A stretch of DNA of 64,000 nucleotides from Paenibacillus taihuensis (lineage in GTDB: Bacteria > Bacillota > Bacilli > Paenibacillales > Paenibacillaceae), in NCBI RefSeq assembly GCF_003386535.1, contig NZ_QTTN01000009.1, positions 147,566-211,565 of the forward strand, in the 5' to 3' direction. How positions within the stretch are numbered: the stretch's first letter is position 1; the number at the start of each line of letters is the position of its first letter. A model generated the notes under the pieces. It saw nothing but the letters and a program-made list of their open reading frames with translations. It was not told the origin of the DNA and searched no databases. Made by a program: the position numbers and the translations under genes. This document shows positions 7,398 through 14,815 of the stretch, in pieces.

Positions 7398-9878
7398 TTA
7401 AAATCCCGTATTCCCATTCAACACTGGTACGACGAGCGAATTCGCGTTCGTGTAGTTGGCAAGCGCGTTTCCGGAGGCAACATTGAAGTTGAATTGCGTT
7501 CGGCCTCCGCTGTCTCCGTACGAGGTATTGTCGATGTGAATGCCCTCTGTTTCGCCGTTTGATATCGTATTCAGCTCAATGCGGACATTCTGCATCGGGT
7601 TCACATCGAGCCAGAAATGGAGGCTCGCATGATTGTGACCGGTATGCCCGGCTTTGTTAATCGTGTTTCGCTGGAACTTCAGCCCGCTGATCGTATATGA
7701 AGGCTTCGTCGGTTCCACTGGCTCCGTCGTAACAATCATGCCGGCATTATACGTACTGTCAATATAGTTGTCTTGATAGATCAGATTGCTGCCTCCGACG
7801 TCGGACATGCCGCGTCCCCAGTAGCTTGCGATAATGCTATTGAAACGAGCGATGTTGTTCTGCGCGACAGTAGGGAAGTTCGTCAGATTCACCTGTGCTA
7901 CGCCGTCGTCGCCAATGCCGCGCATGAAGTTGTTTTGCGCCACATTGCCTGAATTGCCGCCATCGCCCCAGTGAATGCCGTCAAAATACGTATTATACAG
8001 CCTTACGTTCTGAATCGTCGAGTTGCTCCAATCCGTCCAGCCTTCCAGGCATCCCATATGCTCCGCCCATAAATTTTGCAGCACATTGTTCGCGCCGGCT
8101 CCCGCGTTTGTCAGTACCGCGATGCCATAATGCTGATCCCGCTGCGTATCGACGCTGCTAATGCGAAGATCGGAGATCGTCGTGTTATTGTTCAAGGTAA
8201 AGCCGACTTCTCCGCCCCAGATGTTGTTCGTCACCGTGCTATGCAGGTGGGAGTACCAGATCCCTGCACCTTTCACGCTGACACCTGAAGGAACGGTAAT
8301 TTTGTCGCTTTGGTTGTAGATGCCAGGCGGGAACCATACGTTCTTTCCTTGCGAAGCAGCGGCATTTACCGCATTTTGAATCGCTGTCGTATCGTCCGCA
8401 ACGCCGTTGCCGGCCGCATTATAAGGCGCCGATTTCACGGAAATATAATTCGCAGGCATCGTAAGGGGCGCTGCCGCCGTCTCCAGGTCCATCAGGTCGA
8501 TGCCGTACCAAGCAAGGCTGTTGCCGGAATCCTTCTGCAATTTAATCGTATCCCCGGCATTAATATCGATTGCAAAATCTTTATCGTCAAAGCTACGCAC
8601 GAACGAATTGCCCGGCGCCGTATCGTAGTTAAACGTCGAGATAAGAGACAGGTCTTGGCGCTTCACCCCGTTTACATAGAGCGCAAGCGTGCCGGTCGTA
8701 TTCTGCGGAATGCTATAGCGCAGGACCAGCCGATTCGCGTCTCTCACATTCGACCACTGCACATACTCGCCAGTGGCATCGAGGTGGACGTAACTTTTTC
8801 CGGAGGAAGCTTCCTTCTTCATGGCGGTATCATTGTTCATTGACGCGCCGCCGCCAAGCGTACCGCTCTCCGCTTCATAAGTCTTGAAAGGCATCGTAGC
8901 GCCTCTCGCATTGTTGTTTGTCAGCCGGAGCCAGTTGATATTCGCGATGCCGGCGCCTGTAACGCCTTTCACGTATAGATTATGGACGCCTGTCGCAGAT
9001 CCTGTCATTGCCCAGGTTTGAGTCTCGAACGTGTTCCAGCTGTCCGTGTTCGCCACGAGAAATGTACTGATGACCGGTCCAGTCAGGCTGTCCAGCCTTA
9101 CCTCGAATTTGCCGCCCGTAGCGGTCGCGGCAACGCGGGCTTCCAGCGTCTTATAGCCGCCGCTCAAATTCACATTATTGAAGACGAGGTAATCATTCGC
9201 ATCAAAGCTGCCCACCTGCTGTCCGCCGCCTGTATCCGTTGTCGTCGAGGTTGTTACGCCGAACATGGAATCGTAGCTTTCAGCCTCGAGCTTAATTGCG
9301 GTTGTCATCGTGATAACCGGCGCCCAATTCGTCTCGTCGAAGTTCATGTTGCCGTTGGCGCCAATAGAGAAGTAAATGGCATCGCCCGCTTCCACATAAA
9401 TGTCGGAAACGCCGGTTGGCGTCACATTGGCTGCCGAAGTGACCGTAGCGCTCCAAAGCTGAGTCGTATTTTTGAATATTTTCGCGATGACGCCGTTGCT
9501 GTTTGGGTCGACCTTGTTCACAATGCCTGTAATTGAGATATTGCCGGCTTGCGGCGCCACCCATTTCTTCACGGCGTCATAGGTCGACTCTGGATGGAAG
9601 AACGAATCTCTCACATAAGGATAGCCGGAGGCTTCCTTCCACTTCGCAGGAGCAGCAGGATCGTATGTGCTGAGATAGGAATAGGTGCTGCCGGTCTTCT
9701 TCATGTTAAACCAGCTGCCAATTCCTTGCGTATCGCCGAAGGATGAGAGTGAACTGAAATTTACCGTTTCCGGAATCGGGGCTGCCTCGGATTTTCCTGA
9801 CATCGTGAACAAGCCGCTAGCGACAAGAGTCACTGCCATGGCACCATAGATGCCTTGCTTAAGCCTTTTTATGAACAT
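7398..9878 (-). CDS. Secreted multidomain beta-helix polysaccharidase with CBM6/35-like modules (GH87-like)
   Basis: The 826-residue product has a signal peptide (1-32) and an N-terminal module (about 38-190; KWKEASGYPYVRDSFFHP, DAVKKWVAP, LWSATVT) shared with the 934-residue neighbour. A CBM6-like module (about 195-320, LEAESYD), a second CBM6/35-like module (about 332-465, YEAESGTLGG) and a right-handed beta-helix (about 475-826) follow. The helix carries DGIHWGDG near 633 and GDDG near 656-659, an Asp...Asp-Asp layout like that of GH87 alpha-1,3-glucanases and other beta-helix hydrolases. It is exported, so it would cut polymer outside the cell. It is the last gene of the degradative set. 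The substrate is not proven; alpha-glucan or a pectic polymer are both possible. Confidence 0.78.
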   Translation of the reverse strand: MFIKRLKQGIYGAMAVTLVASGLFTMSGKSEAAPIPETVNFSSLSSFGDTQGIGSWFNMKKTGSTYSYLSTYDPAAPAKWKEASGYPYVRDSFFHPESTYDAVKKWVAPQAGNISITGIVNKVDPNSNGVIAKIFKNTTQLWSATVTSAANVTPTGVSDIYVEAGDAIYFSIGANGNMNFDETNWAPVITMTTAIKLEAESYDSMFGVTTSTTTDTGGGQQVGSFDANDYLVFNNVNLSGGYKTLEARVAATATGGKFEVRLDSLTGPVISTFLVANTDSWNTFETQTWAMTGSATGVHNLYVKGVTGAGIANINWLRLTNNNARGATMPFKTYEAESGTLGGGASMNNDTAMKKEASSGKSYVHLDATGEYVQWSNVRDANRLVLRYSIPQNTTGTLALYVNGVKRQDLSLISTFNYDTAPGNSFVRSFDDKDFAIDINAGDTIKLQKDSGNSLAWYGIDLMDLETAAAPLTMPANYISVKSAPYNAAGNGVADDTTAIQNAVNAAASQGKNVWFPPGIYNQSDKITVPSGVSVKGAGIWYSHLHSTVTNNIWGGEVGFTLNNNTTISDLRISSVDTQRDQHYGIAVLTNAGAGANNVLQNLWAEHMGCLEGWTDWSNSTIQNVRLYNTYFDGIHWGDGGNSGNVAQNNFMRGIGDDGVAQVNLTNFPTVAQNNIARFNSIIASYWGRGMSDVGGSNLIYQDNYIDSTYNAGMIVTTEPVEPTKPSYTISGLKFQRNTINKAGHTGHNHASLHFWLDVNPMQNVRIELNTISNGETEGIHIDNTSYGDSGGRTQFNFNVASGNALANYTNANSLVVPVLNGNTGF

Positions 9879-9912
9879 CGATGCATGTCTCCTTTGTCCT
9901 GTTTTCTTCCCT

Positions 9913-9925
9913 AGTAAACGTTACT
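9913..9925. promoter_or_regulatory. Palindrome upstream of the 826-residue polysaccharidase gene
   Basis: AGTAAACGTTACT lies 35-47 bp ahead of the start at 9878 and is a near-palindrome around ACGT. It matches about 10 of 14 positions of the CcpA catabolite-response consensus, so it may be a weak cre site or another LacI-type operator. Confidence 0.3.
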
Positions 9926-10001
9926 TAACTATGAAAGCCAGTCAATTACTGCTTGGACGCATCGCCTCCTTCAAGAACGGACGAGTTGTATGCCCTTTTG
10001 C

Positions 10002-11645
10002 TTATCTCGTCACTGCTGAAATTTGCAAAACCATGTCATTCCTATGGTCAGGGCAAGAGATAGTCAGGATTTCTCCGTTGCTAGCCAGTTCTCTCCGCTC
10101 ACCGTATACTCCACTTTTCGGATGAAACCAAATCGCTCCATAGCTGCCGGACGCCAGCTTTATGCGAATTTCCTGTCCCACCGGAGAATAAACGATATAA
10201 AGTCCGCCTGGGTCGGCTAAGCAATAACAGCCAGGATTGTCTATAAGTGAGTTGTCCGGCGTCGTGCGCCACCATTCGCAGTTTTCGAAGAACGTCACGA
10301 TCGGGGCATAGTGGTTCAGCAGCGTCATAGAGTCGTCCCCTCGGCCATTGACCCAGCCGCCAAGTCCGCTGCCTGCATATTCACCGCTTGTTTGGTAACA
10401 GCCGGCCATATAGATTTCCCAGGCTTTACGTCGTAAAGTGTCGGCACTCCTGGCAGGTGCCTCTTTGCCTCCGAATGACGGGTAATGATCCTCGTAACCA
10501 TACTCCTCGTTCACTTGGGGAATGATGCGTCCCGTCTCAATCTGCAAGTTGCGATTGTTGATCATGTAGTCGTAGCCGCCGAACTCGTCCCAGCGCTGAT
10601 ACATGGCAAAGTCCGCCCATCCGGACGTCCGGAATTCAAAGGTTTCATGTCCATGGCAGGAAATCAAATGGCGGTACGGGTCGCAGCTGCGCAGGAAATA
10701 GCCCATCCGCTCTACCCACTCATGCGGCCGGATAAGACGGTACTCGTTCGTGAGATCCCAGGTGATGTTGGAATAAGCCGACAACCGGGCCGCTGCATAC
10801 CGGAAGTAGCGCTGCTCATCCTGGCCGCCCATTCGCTCTTTTCCGAAAGGATCGCAGCCTGGCCGGAACGCATCGCCATACATAATGATCGAAATTATCA
10901 TACTGCGATCACGCGCATATGCAAGTGTCCGTTCAATCTTCTGCCAGTATCCGACATCGAAGCGGGTTTCGTCCCACCCGGGATTCGCGTGATTATCAGG
11001 ACGTTCTGCGATCCACGGTCCGTAAAGAAACGTGAAATCGTCCGATTCATAGACCGGTTCCGAGTAAAGCATCGCATTCTTCCACCTGCAGGAGTTAATC
11101 AGCACGCGGAGACGATTGACTTTGCTGATGTGAAACCGATCGATCGTTCTATTAATCTCTTCATCTCGACGAATACCAAGCAGGTGGTAGGTTGTCATTG
11201 CATTATAGAAGAAATGCTCGCCGGTCCCCTCCCATTGAAAATGGAAAGGATGCTCAGGATCTACCCGGAGAGGCCCCCGGCGTCCGGCGTCTCGGACTTC
11301 GAACTTCTCTTCGTGCGACCAAACCTTTCCCTGATATTTCAACACGATCGTACCTATGTAGCTTCCCGCGCTGCGAGGCATGAACCGAATCCGGAATACG
11401 CTTCCGTCCGGAGAGTCGCAGAACCCGTCGACCGGGATCAGATAATCACTGTTCGAACCTTTCCCTATTTGGTTATCGGGCAAGTCGTACGTCCAAGTAA
11501 AAGGTGCCTTATCTTCGCCGAACAAACCGAAGACCTCTACTTCAGTAAAAGGGTTGTGAAACGTCGGATCTACGATATCGATTGTCACCTCATAGAAATC
11601 AAAGCATTCGACTACGACATCGTTCGGTTGAAATGTAACACGCAT
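10002..11645 (-). CDS. DUF5060/DUF4038-type cytoplasmic glycoside hydrolase
   Basis: The 547-residue protein has no signal peptide. An N-terminal beta-sandwich of the DUF5060 type (about 1-100) leads into a TIM-barrel of the DUF4038 type (about 110-450), related to GH140 apiosidases. WDLTNEY (near 297-303) supplies the likely acid/base Glu, and QVNEEYGYEDHY (near 375-386) the likely nucleophile Glu. A C-terminal beta domain ends the protein. The start at 11645 has GGAGAGGAGAG just upstream. It sits among secreted polysaccharidases, so it probably trims imported oligosaccharides. The bond cut is not known. Length and domain order are normal for the family. Confidence 0.8.
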   Translation of the reverse strand: MRVTFQPNDVVVECFDFYEVTIDIVDPTFHNPFTEVEVFGLFGEDKAPFTWTYDLPDNQIGKGSNSDYLIPVDGFCDSPDGSVFRIRFMPRSAGSYIGTIVLKYQGKVWSHEEKFEVRDAGRRGPLRVDPEHPFHFQWEGTGEHFFYNAMTTYHLLGIRRDEEINRTIDRFHISKVNRLRVLINSCRWKNAMLYSEPVYESDDFTFLYGPWIAERPDNHANPGWDETRFDVGYWQKIERTLAYARDRSMIISIIMYGDAFRPGCDPFGKERMGGQDEQRYFRYAAARLSAYSNITWDLTNEYRLIRPHEWVERMGYFLRSCDPYRHLISCHGHETFEFRTSGWADFAMYQRWDEFGGYDYMINNRNLQIETGRIIPQVNEEYGYEDHYPSFGGKEAPARSADTLRRKAWEIYMAGCYQTSGEYAGSGLGGWVNGRGDDSMTLLNHYAPIVTFFENCEWWRTTPDNSLIDNPGCYCLADPGGLYIVYSPVGQEIRIKLASGSYGAIWFHPKSGVYGERRELASNGEILTISCPDHRNDMVLQISAVTR

Positions 11646-11683
11646 ACTAGTCTCTCCTCTCCAAATATTGCACGGTTATAAAA

Positions 11684-11718
11684 TCACCCGCTCGCCACGA
11701 ATCGCAGCAAGCGGGTGA
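11684..11718 (-). terminator. Rho-independent terminator (minus strand)
   Basis: TCACCCGCT (11684-11692) pairs perfectly with AGCGGGTGA (11710-11718), followed on the minus strand by TTTTATAA. It lies 19 bp after the stop of the 934-residue polysaccharidase gene and would separate it from the glycosidase gene. Confidence 0.75.
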
Positions 11719-11736
11719 AGACAAGAATTTCATCTT

Positions 11737-14541
11737 CTAGAATCCGGTATTCGCATTGCCGCCTGTTCCTAGATGAATGCTTCCCTTCTGGAAGTCGGTA
11801 ACAGGCGAGGAATTGGTTACTGTATTGCGATTGAAATAAAGGTCTAGAATCGTACCGGCGCCGAGTGACCGGATCCCTCCGTTTACGGCATTCTTGATGA
11901 TATTATCATTAAAGGTAATTTCATCGATCGACCCTTGTGATGCATAGATCATGACGTTCGCGTGGGGGACGCCGAGACCGCAATGATCAATCGTATTTCG
12001 GTTAACCGTCACATTATCCGTATCCAAAATATTATATTCTTGCTCGGTAGCGATATAGATTCCGGCGGCATCGGTATTCGAGATCGAGTTGTCGCTGATT
12101 TCCACATTCGTTCCGCCAACGACGGTGATACCGCGGCCCCAGTAATTATAGCCGACATCGTTGTTTAATATTTTGATATTGTAGGATCTGGCGCCATCAG
12201 GAACATAGCTGACGACAGCTATCGTATCGTCGCCGTTTCCGCGCACATAATTGTTCTGAACCGTTATATCGTGACTTACTTGCGTCATGTGTATGGCATC
12301 TGCCTGTGTATTTTCGATTTTGTTATTCGTAATCGTGCCGTTCGCGCTTCGCGTCAGAATGCCTGCCGTGCTTGCCTGATAGATATATACGTTGTCTATT
12401 TTGAAGTTAGTTGCGCTATATACGGTTATGCTGTTCTTGAGGTCGCTGCCATCCCGGGCGCTCATTGTGTTGTAAACATGCTTAAGATTGCTAAGCGTAA
12501 CCAGATTGCCGCGGATATCGATAGAACCTCTGTCGGGATTCGTAGCCGTCAATATGGCGCAATCCTTGCCCGCTCCGGTCATGCTGACGCCGTTCAGGCT
12601 AATCAGATCGCTGTGCCTAAAGTTGCCGGAAGGCACAAATACGGATTTGCCTTGCGATGCTGCCGCGGCAATCGCGTTGTTAATCGCGGTTTGATCATCC
12701 AGCGTATCGGCCCCGTTGGCACCGTAAGCCGTGATGGATAGCGAATTCGCTGGCTGGGTGAGACAACCCGATCCTTGCGAAGTACCAACCGTTTCCGAGG
12801 ATAGAGTCAATTGACCGAATGCGGAAGTATCCGCAGAGTTGTTCAGGGTACCATTCCACATCAGCTGCCCGTCGCGCGTTCCGGCATTGTCGTCGTCATT
12901 GTTGCCGACATCGAACCCGATCTGCAGATTGGCTGTCGGAGTGATGCCTAAATTGCTCCATGGAATGGCGTATTCGACGCTGTAACCACCGGTAATCGCA
13001 GACCAGCCATGCAGAACGCCCATCGTACTGCCGATAGCCGATAAGGTGCTGTCGTTATAGCCCTTTACGAACTGCCTGTCGGACGAGTCGTACGTTGCCC
13101 CGTGGTTATTGTTCGCGTCGATGTAGAGTTCCACCGAGTCGTCGTCCCATATGTTCGTCGAATCATTGTACAAGTTTCCATCAAGTGCCTTAACGCCGAC
13201 ATACAGGTATGTCGCATCCCACAGCGCGCCAAAGGTTACGGCATTATTAGTCGTTCCCAGCACATTTTTGGTTACGCTTTGGGTAACGACGGACCATACT
13301 GAATCCGTCAATGCGCCGTCGATAGTTAGGCCTTGCAGCGTATTCTTGGCCGAGTACGCTCCTGGTCCCGGCGATGAACCGATCGTCGAAGAAGAAAGGG
13401 TCAAATGGCCGAATGCCGAAGTATCCGCAGAGTTGTTCAGGTTACCGTTCCACATCAGCTGTCCGTCGCGCGTTCCAGCGTTGTCGTCGTCATTGTTGCC
13501 GATATCAAACCCGATCTGCATATTGGCGCTCGGAGTGACGCCTAGATTGCTCCATGGAATGGCGTATTCGACGCTGTAGCCGCCGGTAATTGCAGACCAG
13601 CCATGCAGAACGCCCGTCGTACTGCCAATAGCAGCTAAGGCGTTGTCGTTATAGCCCTTTACGAACTGCCTGTCTGACGAGTCGTACGTTGTCCCGTGGT
13701 TGTTGTTTGCGTCGATGTAAAGTTCAACCGAGTCGTCATCCCATATGTTCGTCGAATCATTGTATAAGTTTCCATCAAGCACCTTAACGCCGACGTACAG
13801 GTATGTGGCATCCCACAGCGCGCCAAAGGTTACGATATTATTCGTCGTCCCGAGCACATTTTTGGTTACGCTTTGCGTTACGACGGACCACATCGGTTCC
13901 GTCAATGCGCCTTCGATCGTAAGCGGCTGTAGCGTCTTCATAGCCGAGTAATCGCCTGGCGCTGCTCCTGCAGTATAATCAATGCTAGGGTTCCAGGCCG
14001 TTTCGTCAAAACTCATCGTGCCGTTCTTATTAACGATAAAGTAGATGGCATCTCCGGCAGCTACGGATATCCCGCTTACTCCCGTCGGATTCACATCCGT
14101 CGTCGTTGTGACGGTCGCACTCCACAGCTGCGTGCCGTTCTTCTTTATTGTAGCTACAACGCCATCACCGCCTGTACCGCCTAGTCTTACACCGCCGGTA
14201 ATGTCGATTGTTCCGTTGCCAGGAGCAACCCATTTTCTTACAGCATCATAAGTCGAATCAGGATGCTGGAAGTCAGACCGAACGTATGGATACCCTGATG
14301 ACTCCTTCCACTTTGCGGGTGATGCAGCGTCGTAAGTTGTCATGTTTGTATAGGTTGTGCCTGATAATTTCTGGTAATACCATTGGTTCTGCCCCTGCGT
14401 TCCGCTAAATCCTGCAGATGCCGAATAGGTTGTAGCAGCATAAACTTTTGCATTCCCGCTGAAAAATCCAAAAACGAGGCTGAACATCATTGTGAAAATG
14501 AGCAAAAAAGACGTGGTTTTATACGTTGGCGATTTCAACAT
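11737..14541 (-). CDS. Secreted beta-helix polysaccharidase with tandem CBM9-like modules
   Basis: The start is the ATG at 14539-14541, with GGGAGG seven bases upstream; an ATG 15 bp earlier overlaps that site. The 934-residue product has a signal peptide (1-36) and the N-terminal module shared with the 826-residue protein (about 38-190). Two nearly identical CBM9-like modules of 198 residues follow (about 195-590; GALWDATYLYVGVKVLDG, DDSVELYIDANNNHG, YSVEYAIPWSNLG). The C-terminus is a Pectate_lyase_3-like beta-helix (about 600-934) with DAIHMT and GDDTIAVV, the paired-Asp layout also found in both sister proteins. CBM9 modules bind reducing ends of plant polysaccharides. The substrate is unproven. 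Confidence 0.78.
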   Translation of the reverse strand: MLKSPTYKTTSFLLIFTMMFSLVFGFFSGNAKVYAATTYSASAGFSGTQGQNQWYYQKLSGTTYTNMTTYDAASPAKWKESSGYPYVRSDFQHPDSTYDAVRKWVAPGNGTIDITGGVRLGGTGGDGVVATIKKNGTQLWSATVTTTTDVNPTGVSGISVAAGDAIYFIVNKNGTMSFDETAWNPSIDYTAGAAPGDYSAMKTLQPLTIEGALTEPMWSVVTQSVTKNVLGTTNNIVTFGALWDATYLYVGVKVLDGNLYNDSTNIWDDDSVELYIDANNNHGTTYDSSDRQFVKGYNDNALAAIGSTTGVLHGWSAITGGYSVEYAIPWSNLGVTPSANMQIGFDIGNNDDDNAGTRDGQLMWNGNLNNSADTSAFGHLTLSSSTIGSSPGPGAYSAKNTLQGLTIDGALTDSVWSVVTQSVTKNVLGTTNNAVTFGALWDATYLYVGVKALDGNLYNDSTNIWDDDSVELYIDANNNHGATYDSSDRQFVKGYNDSTLSAIGSTMGVLHGWSAITGGYSVEYAIPWSNLGITPTANLQIGFDVGNNDDDNAGTRDGQLMWNGTLNNSADTSAFGQLTLSSETVGTSQGSGCLTQPANSLSITAYGANGADTLDDQTAINNAIAAAASQGKSVFVPSGNFRHSDLISLNGVSMTGAGKDCAILTATNPDRGSIDIRGNLVTLSNLKHVYNTMSARDGSDLKNSITVYSATNFKIDNVYIYQASTAGILTRSANGTITNNKIENTQADAIHMTQVSHDITVQNNYVRGNGDDTIAVVSYVPDGARSYNIKILNNDVGYNYWGRGITVVGGTNVEISDNSISNTDAAGIYIATEQEYNILDTDNVTVNRNTIDHCGLGVPHANVMIYASQGSIDEITFNDNIIKNAVNGGIRSLGAGTILDLYFNRNTVTNSSPVTDFQKGSIHLGTGGNANTGF
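12786..13380 (-). repeat. Second copy of 594-bp tandem repeat (CBM9-like module)
   Basis: This segment repeats 13381-13974 with an offset of 594 bp (198 codons) and only scattered base changes; for example the CCATATGTTCGTCGAATCA blocks are at 13147 and 13741. The high DNA identity points to recent duplication or gene conversion inside the gene. Confidence 0.85.
13381..13974 (-). repeat. First copy of 594-bp tandem repeat (CBM9-like module)
   Basis: This is the partner of 12786-13380 and encodes the N-terminal of the two CBM9-like modules. Most differences are synonymous or conservative, such as ANMQIGFDIG against ANLQIGFDVG. Confidence 0.85.
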
Positions 14542-14732
14542 AGAAATACCTCCCATATGTCATTCACCTTCGGCATCCGCCGAGTCATTCCGGCAAGGCT
14601 TTCCGTACAACCAACCTAACTGTGTTTCCCTCCTATGAATGAGAAATGCAACCTGCGATAGAACTCCCCCCTTTCAAACCAAGCATCAATTGCGCTTGCC
14701 CTTTCTTGTGCATGGATGCGCTTTCACCATTG

Positions 14733-14784
14733 AGAAGAGGCGGATGCTTAGATCTTTATCGATCGTCTATGCTCCGCCTCTTCT
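14733..14784 (-). terminator. Long stem-loop after the 903-residue beta-helix gene
   Basis: AGAAGAGGCGGA (14733-14744) pairs perfectly with TCCGCCTCTTCT (14773-14784) across a 28-base loop that can itself fold (AGATC / GATC). There is no T-run, so it may be a weak terminator or an RNA-stabilising hairpin between two polysaccharidase genes. Confidence 0.45.
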
Positions 14785-14815
14785 GAATCAGCATCTTGCC
14801 TCAATGCTTAGGAGA

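Noticed and set aside
14615..14647. Fourth YesN half-site pair upstream of the 934-residue polysaccharidase gene
   Set aside because: A CTATGAAT stretch is present near 14633, but no partner half-site lies 22 bp away on either side.
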